From: Erythrobacter sp.
GTDB lineage: Bacteria > Pseudomonadota > Alphaproteobacteria > Sphingomonadales > Sphingomonadaceae
DNA length: 43,433 nucleotides
Direction of reading: 5' to 3'
Assembly: GCA_030065195.1 (NCBI GenBank)
Contig: JASJDE010000018.1
Coordinates: forward strand, 1-43,433
Part shown: positions 7,462 to 15,578 of the stretch, piece after piece
How the letters are laid out: every line of letters starts with the position of its first letter
Numbering within the stretch: position 1 is the stretch's first letter
The notes under the pieces: generated by a model
What the model saw: only the letters and a program-made list of their open reading frames with translations
Database searches by the model: none
What the model was told of the DNA's origin: nothing
Made by a program: the position numbers and the translations under genes

Positions 7462-8396
7462 GAGTGCTTGTCCAGCTTGCGCTTGCCAAACCTCATATCG
7501 CTTTCGAGCTTGTGCCTTAGCTGGGCGTAGAAGGCCTCGAGGAAGGCGCGCTCATCCCCGGCGCCCGGGTCCCAGCCGATCTTGCGGCAGATCGTTTCGT
7601 GCACCGCCGCGATCGCGCTCGCCTGGTCTTCGCGCAGCACGCGTTCGAGCGTCTGCAATTCGCGCTCTCCGTAGATGCCGAGCTCCGCTTCGCCAAAGTC
7701 ATAGCGCGCTCCGGTTATCTCGCTGGTGCCTTTCGCCGCCCCTTGCGTGGACAGCGCATCGGCGAGCTTGGTACGCGGTGCCTCTACGATCCAGGTCCCG
7801 GCGATGATGTCTCCTGCGCGCAAGGCATCCCTGTTGAGCAGCGGAATGGCAAGGATCACCATCAACCAGGCGAGGCCTGCATAACCGAAACTGCCCATCT
7901 CTCCGCTGGGCGCGACCATCAGGAAGACGAGCGGCATGAACAGCTCGATATCGCGCAGCAGGTTGCGGGCAATCACGGCTTCGGGTGACAGTCGGCCTCC
8001 GTCGCGAGCGGCCACCCTGATCCCGAGTGCGCGCTTACCCAGAGTGGCCCCGCGCGGTCCCAATTCGAAACCGAGAAAATATCCGTAGCGGGCGAGAAAC
8101 ATGAACAGGACGAAGACGATGAAGAGAAACTCGCTGGCACCCGAAACCCGTCCTTCGGCATCCTCGATGATCTGTTCAAACAGGCCGCCTGCGATCCAGG
8201 AGATCAGCATGATGAACACGATCATGCCGAGATAGAGGATCATGAAGTCGAGCACCAAGGCGCCAATACGCGCGCCGCGAGAGGCAACCGTGACGGGCAC
8301 GGCAATACCTTCGGGCGTGATCAGGGTCCGTTCGCGCTTGTTGGCATGATCCATCATCGGGACGGTGGTTGCGGTTGGAGCGGTCGCCGTATTCAT
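7458..8396 (-). CDS. RDD-family membrane protein with C-terminal soluble extension
   Basis: A 312-aa protein. Residues about 40-205 form the RDD domain: SRGARIGALVLDFMILYLG with the conserved Arg and Asp, later GPRGATLGKRALGIRV, and NRDALRAGDIIAGTWIV at the end, with three or four membrane helices. The last 90 residues are soluble, charged and helical and do not belong to the RDD core. The ATG at 8396 overlaps the SpoIIM-family stop by 4 bp. RDD proteins are often small transporters or channel-like proteins; here the partner genes (SpoIIM, DUF58, MoxR) recur with it in other phyla. The exact function is unknown. Confidence 0.88.
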   Translation of the reverse strand: MNTATAPTATTVPMMDHANKRERTLITPEGIAVPVTVASRGARIGALVLDFMILYLGMIVFIMLISWIAGGLFEQIIEDAEGRVSGASEFLFIVFVLFMFLARYGYFLGFELGPRGATLGKRALGIRVAARDGGRLSPEAVIARNLLRDIELFMPLVFLMVAPSGEMGSFGYAGLAWLMVILAIPLLNRDALRAGDIIAGTWIVEAPRTKLADALSTQGAAKGTSEITGARYDFGEAELGIYGERELQTLERVLREDQASAIAAVHETICRKIGWDPGAGDERAFLEAFYAQLRHKLESDMRFGKRKLDKHS

Positions 8397-9457
8397 CGTT
8401 CGTCCCCGACACGCTGCGGGCGATAGAGGAAGAAATAGGCCAGCCAGAATACGAGCATGCCTCCGCCGATCATCAGGCGGCTGTCGACGCCGCCCACCAG
8501 CTGGCGCGGGAAGGCTTCGAGCATGGCCGCGACCACCATCATCAGCACGACGCCGACCATGACCATGGCACCGCGACGCCCGCTGATGGCTGCGGCTTCG
8601 AGCACCGACTTTTCGCCGGGAAAGGCCATCGACCGCCCGATATGCATGCCTGCGGCTCCTGCCAGCAGGATCGCGAACAGCTCGGTCGTGCCGTGAACGC
8701 TGAGCCACGCGGCGAATTCCCACCCCAGGCCTTGCCCGGCAAACAGCCAGAACATCGCGCCGAGCACCGCAAGGTTGTAGACCAGCAACAGCAGCGAAGG
8801 CACGCCGAACGCGAAACCGAGCGCGAAGGCGAGGATCGCGACCCCGGCATTGTTGCTGAACAGATAGGCGGCGAAACTGGACAGCCCGCTGGCTGAATCC
8901 TCGACTGCCAGCGTTTCCATCAATTGTTCGCGTGTCGCGCCGGGCACACGGCTGTCCGTGAACTGGGTCGGGACCAGCCGATAATACCAATCGCGATCCT
9001 GTTCGACGAGCAACCAGCCGACGATCGTGCCTGCCACCATCACGAACAGCGCAACGCAGATATCGAGCCATATTTCGCGAACCGCACGGCTCCAACCGCC
9101 CATCAGGAATTCGCGCAGCCAGCCGAAAAAGCCCTTGCGCGGTCCGTAGACCTGGAACCAGGCGCGTTGCACGAGGCTCTCGAGATAGCGCAAAGTTGCC
9201 GCATCGAGCGATGTCTCGCGCGCAACCGACAGGCTCGAAGCGGCGGTGCGATAGAGCGTCGGAAGCGCAAGCAATTCGTCGTCGCCGACGCGGCGCAGTC
9301 CGCCGCGTTCCATGCGCTTGACGATATCTTCGAGCCGTCGCCAATCGCCTTCGCGCTCCAGTCGGAAGCGATCCGATCGCAGCGCCGCGCTTTCGATATC
9401 CGCCGGTGCGGCGACTTCACCGCGACCGAACCAGCTGGACAATGTCGGTGCCTTCAT
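8393..9457 (-). CDS. stage II sporulation protein M (SpoIIM/DUF95) family membrane protein
   Basis: A 354-aa protein. About 120 cytoplasmic residues rich in Arg and Glu precede four to six membrane helices, with the family signature SSFAAYLFSNNAGVAILAFALGFAFGVPSLLLLVYNLAVLGAMF and the HGTTELFAILLAGAAGMHIGRSM motif. The organism shows no sporulation genes here; in non-sporulating bacteria this family is tied to MoxR/DUF58 clusters. The ATG at 9457 overlaps the DUF58 stop by 4 bp, which fixes the start. Its stop overlaps the RDD start. Function inferred: membrane component of the MoxR system. Confidence 0.9.
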   Translation of the reverse strand: MKAPTLSSWFGRGEVAAPADIESAALRSDRFRLEREGDWRRLEDIVKRMERGGLRRVGDDELLALPTLYRTAASSLSVARETSLDAATLRYLESLVQRAWFQVYGPRKGFFGWLREFLMGGWSRAVREIWLDICVALFVMVAGTIVGWLLVEQDRDWYYRLVPTQFTDSRVPGATREQLMETLAVEDSASGLSSFAAYLFSNNAGVAILAFALGFAFGVPSLLLLVYNLAVLGAMFWLFAGQGLGWEFAAWLSVHGTTELFAILLAGAAGMHIGRSMAFPGEKSVLEAAAISGRRGAMVMVGVVLMMVVAAMLEAFPRQLVGGVDSRLMIGGGMLVFWLAYFFLYRPQRVGDER

Positions 9458-10800
9458 CCGATCGCCTCGCTGCCCTTGATGATGAAATAGCGGTCGATCA
9501 GTTGATAGCCGATCTTGTCCCATGGCGCTTCGATCACATCGACGCCCATCCGGCGCAGCCGCTGCAAGACGATGCTGCGCTGGTGGGCCAGCGTGTCCGC
9601 GGTGACGCTGCGGGCCAGCGTGGCGACGTCTCCGGGCTCTTCGGCGACGAAGTTTTCGAGTTCGCTGTCGGAAATGGTGACGAACAGGACCAAATGCTTG
9701 TCGACCAGCCTGCCGATACTCTCGACCATCAGTTCCGCCGCCGTCGGGTCAGTGAAATCGGAAAACAGCACGATCAGAGATCGCCGCCTGAGCTTGGCCG
9801 TCAGCGTGGCGAGCGCGAGCGTGAAGTTCGGTTCATTGGACGTGTAATCGAGACCCGCGGCGGCGCTTTGCAGGCGATGGAAAGCGCGAGCATCGCCGAT
9901 GAAAGGGGTCATGACCTGAGGACGTTGCCCGAACCCAAACAGCGCAACTTTGTCGCCGCCTTTTAGGGCGACATAGGCGCAGGTCAGCGCGGCGGAGACG
10001 GCGCGGTCGATCCGCGGCATCCCGTCGACCGGTTCGCACATGGCCTGGCCACAATCGAACGCGAAGATGATCTGGTTGTTACGTTCGCTTTCGTTTTCGC
10101 GGGCATAGAGATGGTTGTGTCGAGCGCTCGCTTTCCAGTCGATCCGGCGCCGGTCCATCCCGGCTTCGTATTCCGAGAGTGCTTCGAACTGCGTGCCTTC
10201 GCCGCGAATCCGCCTCGCAATCAAGCCGGTCTGGGCATCGCGCAGGAAGGTCTGCAATTCGCGGCTTCGCACCGGAGACAGGTCGGGCCAAATCCGCACC
10301 TCGTCGTCCAGGCTCCCCGAAACCTGGCGCGAGCCGAGGCCAAGCGGGCCTGTCCATCGCAACCATGCGCGCGTCACATTTGCGATACCCCGACGGATCG
10401 GGTGGGCGACATGGCTGCCGCGCAGATGGTCGTGGAATTCGACCGGCATGAGCTGGAAGCGTCCCACGCCCTTGTCGCCAAGTCGGGGGTCGAACTCGAG
10501 CGCGCCTTCGACTTTAGAAATCGATGTCGACGCCAGCTCGGCCTGCATCGCCAATTCGGTGGGTTGTCCGACTTCCGTGTCGCCGGGCACGAATATCCGC
10601 CAGTCGCTGCGCTTCCCGGCGAGCGCACCATCCAGCACCACCAGCGCCAGCAATGCGAGGGCGGCGATCGGCGCGACGATCCACAGACCAGGCACGACTG
10701 CGGCAATCACGACGGCAATCGGCGCAAAGCCGGCGGCAAGCCAGGCTGTACGCTCGGTCGGCACGATTGGCAGGGTCCAGGAAAGCTCGCGCAGTTTCAT
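9454..10800 (-). CDS. DUF58 / von Willebrand factor A-like protein
   Basis: A 448-aa protein with two membrane helices near the N-terminus (about residues 18-58), a beta-rich middle, the DUF58 block FEALSEYEAGMDRRRIDWKASARHNHLYARENESERNNQIIFAFDCGQAM, and a VWA-like domain continuing to LIVLFSDFTDP. MoxR ATPases act with VWA/DUF58 proteins, which are thought to bridge the ATPase and its substrates. It begins 15 bp after the moxR stop, the only junction of the chain without an overlap. The family is certain; the client protein is unknown. Confidence 0.92.
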   Translation of the reverse strand: MKLRELSWTLPIVPTERTAWLAAGFAPIAVVIAAVVPGLWIVAPIAALALLALVVLDGALAGKRSDWRIFVPGDTEVGQPTELAMQAELASTSISKVEGALEFDPRLGDKGVGRFQLMPVEFHDHLRGSHVAHPIRRGIANVTRAWLRWTGPLGLGSRQVSGSLDDEVRIWPDLSPVRSRELQTFLRDAQTGLIARRIRGEGTQFEALSEYEAGMDRRRIDWKASARHNHLYARENESERNNQIIFAFDCGQAMCEPVDGMPRIDRAVSAALTCAYVALKGGDKVALFGFGQRPQVMTPFIGDARAFHRLQSAAAGLDYTSNEPNFTLALATLTAKLRRRSLIVLFSDFTDPTAAELMVESIGRLVDKHLVLFVTISDSELENFVAEEPGDVATLARSVTADTLAHQRSIVLQRLRRMGVDVIEAPWDKIGYQLIDRYFIIKGSEAIG

Positions 10801-10815
10801 CTTCTCAGCGGCTCA

Positions 10816-11778
10816 TCACCGTGGCGCTTCCGTGCTTTCGATCAACTCTGCCACGAGAGCTTCGATATCGCGGCCCTCGATTTCCGCTGCAGGGCTGAGC
10901 GTCAGGCGATGGCGCAAGACCGGTACCGCCAGCGCCTTGACGTCGTCCGGGATCGCATAGGCGCGGCCGTGCAACGCCGCCCGTGCGCGCGCTGCATTGG
11001 CCAGCATCACCGCCGCGCGAGGGCTTGCCCCAACGGCCAGTTCGGCATGATCGCGCGTCGCACGGACAAGCCGCACCACATATTGGGTGATTTCGTCGGC
11101 CACGGTCACCTGGTCGAGCGCAGCGCTCGCTTCCGCCAATTTGGTCGCGTCGGCCACCGGCGCAACTCCCAGGTCAGCAGGGCGCGTCGGACCCTGCCGT
11201 TTGCCGTAATCGGTGACGATCCGCATCTCCTCGGATTCGTCGGGATAGGGCACCAGCAGCTTGAAAAGAAAGCGGTCGAGCTGCGCTTCGGGAAGCGGGT
11301 AGACCCCCTGGTTTTCGATCGGATTCTGTGTCGCCACGACCATGAAGCGCGGCGGGAGTTCGTGCGTCTCTCCGTCGAGCGTGACCCGTCGTTCCTGCAT
11401 CGCTTCGAGCAAGGCCGCTTGCGTCTTTGGCGGAGTGCGGTTGATCTCATCGGCCAGCAACAGCTCGCAAAAGATCGGTCCGCGCGTCAGGGTGAATTGG
11501 CTGGTCTGGAAGTTGAACAGGTTCGAACCGAGAATGTCGCCGGGCAGAAGATCGGGTGTGAACTGGATCCGGCCGAAATCGAGACCGAGCGCCGTCGCGA
11601 AGCTGTTGGCGAGAAACGTCTTGGCAGTGCCCGGAGGCCCTTCGAGCAGGACGTGACCTTCGCTGATCATGGCGACCAGCAACTGCTCGACCATTTCATC
11701 TTGGCCGACGATGGCCTTGGCGACTTCGCTACGGATCGCATCGGCGAGCTCGCGCAGTTCTTCGAGGGTCATGCTCAT
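10816..11778 (-). CDS. MoxR-family AAA+ ATPase
   Basis: A 320-aa ATPase with Walker A GPPGTAKT (about residue 47), Walker B LLLADEIN, sensor ATQNP and the MoxR-typical QEARRVTLDG-like block (here MQERRVTLDGETHELPPRFMVVATQNP). The C-terminal lid carries SPRAAVMLANAARARAALHGR. MoxR proteins are chaperone-like and assemble or activate partner complexes, usually with a VWA protein, here the DUF58 gene next door. The ATG at 11778 overlaps the DUF4350 stop by 4 bp; an ATG two codons inside is an alternative. The gene is central to the eight-gene chain. Confidence 0.94.
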   Translation of the reverse strand: MSMTLEELRELADAIRSEVAKAIVGQDEMVEQLLVAMISEGHVLLEGPPGTAKTFLANSFATALGLDFGRIQFTPDLLPGDILGSNLFNFQTSQFTLTRGPIFCELLLADEINRTPPKTQAALLEAMQERRVTLDGETHELPPRFMVVATQNPIENQGVYPLPEAQLDRFLFKLLVPYPDESEEMRIVTDYGKRQGPTRPADLGVAPVADATKLAEASAALDQVTVADEITQYVVRLVRATRDHAELAVGASPRAAVMLANAARARAALHGRAYAIPDDVKALAVPVLRHRLTLSPAAEIEGRDIEALVAELIESTEAPR

Positions 11779-13040
11779 TTGCTCAGTTTTCCTTCAAGCT
11801 CCTTGAGCGCCTGTGCGGCGCGCAGAATGTCGGATGGTGATTTGGCGTCGCGCAATCGGGCCGCGCGCTGCGAAAAGGTTTCTTCCCTGGGCAATCGCGC
11901 CTTCAGAGCCGCGTCGAGGGAGTCGGGGTCATGCTTCGTCAGCCCCATCGCGGTAGCCAGTCGCCGCGCCGACAATTCGGTGTAAGGCTCCGCCAGCAAC
12001 CGCAGGCGTCCGGCGCGCATGATCAGGCCGGCCCCATTGGTCACCAGCCGCGATTTGCCGAAGGCGATCGCCGGCCCGTCCGCAACCGCCGGGCCGAAGC
12101 GTTGGAACGAACGCCATCCCACTATTATCATCGCCACGATCAGGCAGAGCGTCGCGGCGAGGAAAGGCGGCTGGAACGCAAGAGTCAGCAGGTTGACCGA
12201 CGCGCCGAGGCCATTGAGTGTTAGATCGAAGGTCACGGGATAGTCTCGTCCGTAACCTGCTTCTTCGATCAGCTTCATCGCAAGCGTGGCCCTATTGCCG
12301 TCCGACAAGCCGTAATTGTTCATCAAATCGGGTTCGATCACGATGGTGACGGATTCGGTGTCGATAGAGTCGTCGAACATGTCGACATTGGAAAGCTTCA
12401 CGACCAGTCGCCGCGCGGCGCCGTCGACGATCAGCGCGCGATGATCCGCTTTCGGCGCTGCGCCGACCACGGTCTGGTCCGGGAGTTCCCCTTGCGACTG
12501 TAACCCGGCCCAAGTCGGCGTCTCATCGGTCGCGATTTGAGCCTCGATCGCAAAGGGCTCGTCGAGCTCCTCGGCCCAGTCCGGCGGGTAGGCATCGCCC
12601 AGTTGGACCCAGCCATCCTTGACCTGGCTTCTCACTTCCAGCGGAGTGTCGGGCGGGAAACCGAAGGCGATCCATTTGGGGAGGATAACCATTGTCGGTC
12701 CGACATAGGCGCGGTCGCGCACTATCTTGCTCAGTTCTTCCGCGTCGGAGAAAGCCGGGGGCGTCAGGACCAGGAGATCGGGTGTATCCAGCCCGCTCAT
12801 TTCGCGGGATCGTTTGACCTCATAGCCATCCGCTTCGAGCAGACGGACCAGCGCGGAGTAGCCGTTCAGACCGTTTGCCGCTGCGTGCGCTGCGCCATTG
12901 TTGTCCCTGCCTCCCGTGTCGCCCGTGCTGAGAAAATACAGCATAGCGATGAAGGCCGTGAAGCCGATAACGACCATGCCGAGCACCGCGCCCCGCCCGA
13001 ACGGCCCGCTGCCGCGACGCTGGCCGATTGCGGCGTTCAT
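11775..13040 (-). CDS. DUF4350-domain membrane protein
   Basis: A 421-aa protein with an N-terminal membrane anchor (about residues 18-37), an extracytoplasmic DUF4350 domain (NGLNGYSALVRLLEADGYEVKRSR, then LLVLTPPAF and an SDAEELSKIVRDRAYVGPTMVILPKW stretch), a second helix near residue 305 (FLAATLCLIVAMIIVGW), and a cytoplasmic helical tail. It resembles the middle gene of MoxR-DUF58 clusters. The ATG at 13040 overlaps the DUF4129 stop by 4 bp. The role in ligand or cell-envelope sensing is speculative. Confidence 0.86.
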   Translation of the reverse strand: MNAAIGQRRGSGPFGRGAVLGMVVIGFTAFIAMLYFLSTGDTGGRDNNGAAHAAANGLNGYSALVRLLEADGYEVKRSREMSGLDTPDLLVLTPPAFSDAEELSKIVRDRAYVGPTMVILPKWIAFGFPPDTPLEVRSQVKDGWVQLGDAYPPDWAEELDEPFAIEAQIATDETPTWAGLQSQGELPDQTVVGAAPKADHRALIVDGAARRLVVKLSNVDMFDDSIDTESVTIVIEPDLMNNYGLSDGNRATLAMKLIEEAGYGRDYPVTFDLTLNGLGASVNLLTLAFQPPFLAATLCLIVAMIIVGWRSFQRFGPAVADGPAIAFGKSRLVTNGAGLIMRAGRLRLLAEPYTELSARRLATAMGLTKHDPDSLDAALKARLPREETFSQRAARLRDAKSPSDILRAAQALKELEGKLSK

Positions 13041-13747
13041 GATGCCACCTCGGCGCCGCGACCATCGCCGATTTTCGCGAGAGCGAACTGGGCATAGGCG
13101 GATCGTGCGGCTTCCCAATCGCTGCGATCGAGCGAACGCAGGGCGAACAGGCTGCGTTCGACTCTTTCCGAGATGGTGCGAAAGGCGTTGCGGGCACCGT
13201 CGGACAGGGCCGGCAAGGCGGCAAGTTCGCGCGCCGTGCTCGAAGGTTCGACCCAATCTGGCCGCGCCGCGGCGATTTGCACGACGCTGCGTTTGAGCAG
13301 CAGGTGCGTCGCTTCGTCGAAGCGGCCTTCCGCCGCCAGGCGGTCGGCATCCTCCAGCAGAGCCTTGCTTTCCTCGCGATCGGGCGCCCAGCTTTCCTCT
13401 TCGGCACCCTGGTCCGATGCATCACTTTTGCGGAACCAGCCTGGATCGACCAAGCGATAGATCAGGTAGAGCACGAAGAGCGCCAGAAGGCCCAGCAGGA
13501 TCCATTGCAGCACGGGCCAGGAGATGCCCAGAGCGCGCCCGACCGGGGAAAGCAATTCGGCAAAGAATTCGACCATATCCTGGAGAAATCGCTCGAACCA
13601 GTTCGGCTCGCGCGGCGGCTGTTCCGGGATTTCGATCCGTTCGAACTGGATGTCGGGATCATTGCGCAGTTCCTGCCATCCTTCGGGAGAGGAAGAGGCG
13701 GAAAAGGCATTGGATTGTGCCGAGGAAGATTGCATCACGATGGTCAT
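13037..13747 (-). CDS. DUF4129-domain membrane protein, first gene of MoxR chain
   Basis: A 236-aa protein with a Ser/Glu-rich N-terminal region, an amphipathic segment (EPNWFERFLQDMVEFFAELLSPVGRAL), one membrane helix (about residues 80-100) and a cytoplasmic DUF4129 domain (ADRLAAEGRFDEATHLLLKRSVVQIAAARPDWVEPSSTARELAALPALSDGARNAFRTI). DUF4129 is commonly found with MoxR and transglutaminase-like proteins; no transglutaminase domain is present here. The start may be 13747 or the inner ATG at 13735. The 72-bp gap upstream to the pheA stop holds no gene, so the chain's promoter could lie there or transcription may run on from pheA. Confidence 0.85.
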   Translation of the reverse strand: MTIVMQSSSAQSNAFSASSSPEGWQELRNDPDIQFERIEIPEQPPREPNWFERFLQDMVEFFAELLSPVGRALGISWPVLQWILLGLLALFVLYLIYRLVDPGWFRKSDASDQGAEEESWAPDREESKALLEDADRLAAEGRFDEATHLLLKRSVVQIAAARPDWVEPSSTARELAALPALSDGARNAFRTISERVERSLFALRSLDRSDWEAARSAYAQFALAKIGDGRGAEVAS

Positions 13748-13819
13748 GCGATCCGGTTGGTGGCACGGCTCATCGCAGGGTGCAACACCTCAAGGAAGAA
13801 GTGCGTGCGAAGCTGTCGA

Positions 13820-14713
13820 TTATCCGCGACGACGCGCCTGTTCATAGGTGCCAAGCAAGCGCAATTCCTTGGAATGAAACGCGCATTCTTCCAACGCACG
13901 ATCGACGGCCGGATCGCCGGGCATTCCGATGATGTCGGCGTAGAACATCGTCGCCGCAAAGCTGGTGCCTTGCTGGTAGCTTTCGAGCTTTGTCATATTG
14001 ACGGCGTTGGTCGCGAAACAGCCGAGCACCTTGTACAGTGCGGCAGGGATGTTCTTCACCTCGAAAACGAAAGTCGTGATGGCTTCCCTGCCTTGCAAAG
14101 TGTCGAGTGCAACGGGCGTTTCGGACAGGACCACGAAACGCGTCATGTTGTCGGCGCTGTCTTCGACATGTGTCTCGGCAATTTCCAGGCCGTAGAGCTC
14201 GGCGGCGATGGCGGGCGCGATCGCGGCGAGCTTCGGGTCGCCGCGCTCGGCCACGAATGCCGCCGCGCCGGCGGTATCGGCATGGCTGAGCGGGACGATG
14301 CCGCGTTCGCGCAGGAAATGCCGCGACTGGCCGAGCGCCTGCGGGTGGCTGTAGGCCGCTTCGTAGGGTCCCGTGCCGATGCCCATCAACGCGTGATGGA
14401 TCGGCATGAAGTGTTCGCCGACAATCGACAGGCCGCTCTCGGGCAACAGGAAGTGGATATCGGCGACTCTCCCATGCTGCGAATTCTCGATCGGGATGAT
14501 CGCCTGTCCGGCCCGTCCGTCCTTCACCGCTTCGAGCGCATCTTCGAAGCTGAAGCAAGGCAGCGGCAAGGCGTCCGGCCGCGCCTCAGTCGCTGCACGA
14601 TGCGAATTGGCGCCGGGAGATCCCTGGAACGCGATCGCGCGCTCGGGATCGGCGGCAGCCGCGGTTCGCAAGGAGTCGACGATTTGAAGAGCGGGGCCTG
14701 GAAAACTGCGCAT
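13820..14713 (-). CDS. pheA: prephenate dehydratase with ACT domain
   Basis: This enzyme converts prephenate to phenylpyruvate in phenylalanine synthesis. It is about 297 aa. The catalytic domain has AFQGSPGANSH, IPIENSQHGRVADIHFLL, YSHPQALGQSRHFL and the active-site block DNMTRFVVL. An ACT regulatory domain follows (TTFVFEVKNIPAALYKVLGCFATNAVNMTKLESYQ). No chorismate mutase domain is fused. I place the start at the ATG at 14713 because MRSFPGPALQIV aligns with the usual N-terminus; ATGs at 14764 and 14773 would add unusual residues, and none has a clear ribosome-binding site. It is divergent from the cytochrome c gene. Confidence 0.93.
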   Translation of the reverse strand: MRSFPGPALQIVDSLRTAAAADPERAIAFQGSPGANSHRAATEARPDALPLPCFSFEDALEAVKDGRAGQAIIPIENSQHGRVADIHFLLPESGLSIVGEHFMPIHHALMGIGTGPYEAAYSHPQALGQSRHFLRERGIVPLSHADTAGAAAFVAERGDPKLAAIAPAIAAELYGLEIAETHVEDSADNMTRFVVLSETPVALDTLQGREAITTFVFEVKNIPAALYKVLGCFATNAVNMTKLESYQQGTSFAATMFYADIIGMPGDPAVDRALEECAFHSKELRLLGTYEQARRRG

Positions 14714-14794
14714 GTCGGCGAGGGTGCTATAGCGGTGGGACGCCAGCGGCAAGCCACCTTGCATGGTTTGCATCGAATGATGATGCGATCGCCC

Positions 14795-14807
14795 TTGCAC
14801 AGTGCAA
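14795..14807. promoter_or_regulatory. inverted repeat TTGCAC-A-GTGCAA between pheA and cytochrome c
   Basis: A perfect 6-bp inverted repeat with one central base lies 25 bp before the cytochrome c ATG and 81 bp upstream of the pheA start. The symmetry suggests a regulator-binding site. The left arm TTGCAC could also serve as a -35 on the plus strand. No cognate regulator is visible in the window. Confidence 0.4.
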
Positions 14808-14832
14808 ATTGCGCCACTATTGGGGCGCCGGG

Positions 14833-15561
14833 ATGACACAAGAAAACTCTTCGGAAACGACGCCGGAAGCCGGGACGGGCGGTGGCGATCTGTTCAACAC
14901 GGCGGCGGGCTGGGTGCTGTTTGCAGCCGGTCTCGGCCTGGGTCTGTCGATCTTGTCGGGCAAGTACTTCCACGGCGACGATCCGCAGCGTCCGGAACAG
15001 CTTGGCTATGTGATCGAAGGTGTGGTCGAAGATGACGGCCCCGCCGCTGAAATGACCATGGCTGCGGCACTGAACATGGCGGAGACCACGGCTTCGGCGG
15101 GTGAGAAGGTCTACGCCAAGTGTTCGGCCTGTCACACGTTGACTCCGGGCGGTGCCAACGGTGTCGGTCCCAACCTTCACGGGATCATGGGCGCTCCACT
15201 CGCTGCCAAGCCGGGATTCGCATACAGCAACGCGCTGAAGGAAAAGGGCGGAGTTTGGGATTGGGAGACCATGAACGAATGGCTCAAGAGCCCGCGCTCC
15301 TTTGCGGATGGCACAAAGATGAGCTTTGCCGGCCTTTCCAAGATAGAAGATCGCGCCGCGGTCGCGCTTTTCATGAACGAAGCGGGTTCCAACTTACCGG
15401 TGCCGGAATATGTCGAAGCCGTGGCGGAAGGCGCCGACGGTGAAGAGAGCGCCGATGTGGAGGAAGTCGCAGAGACCGGTTCCGACGCTGGCCAGGTCGC
15501 CGAGGCCGAGGCCGAGCAGGACACCGGCGAGGAAATTGCCGAGGCAGCAGGCGAAGAGTAA
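14833..15561 (+). CDS. membrane-anchored class I cytochrome c with acidic tail
   Basis: A 242-aa electron carrier anchored by an uncleaved helix (residues about 24-43) with its heme domain in the periplasm. Heme is attached at C97-S-A-C100-H101; the distal ligand is Met163 in GTKMSFAGL. The core (GEKVYAKCSACH...GVGPNLHG...FAYSNAL...W) is that of the c552/CycM group that passes electrons from the bc1 complex to terminal oxidases. After residue 185 comes a 55-residue tail made mostly of Glu, Ala, Asp and Val, which is unusual and may help docking or be a linker. The ATG at 14833 sits after GGGGCGCCGGG. Confidence 0.92.
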   Translation: MTQENSSETTPEAGTGGGDLFNTAAGWVLFAAGLGLGLSILSGKYFHGDDPQRPEQLGYVIEGVVEDDGPAAEMTMAAALNMAETTASAGEKVYAKCSACHTLTPGGANGVGPNLHGIMGAPLAAKPGFAYSNALKEKGGVWDWETMNEWLKSPRSFADGTKMSFAGLSKIEDRAAVALFMNEAGSNLPVPEYVEAVAEGADGEESADVEEVAETGSDAGQVAEAEAEQDTGEEIAEAAGEE

Positions 15562-15578
15562 GTTCGCCTGCCGGCTGC

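Noticed and set aside
13990-14070. ACT domain of prephenate dehydratase reads ESYQ rather than ESRP
   Set aside because: ESY variants are usual in alphaproteobacterial prephenate dehydratases, so I do not count it as unusual.
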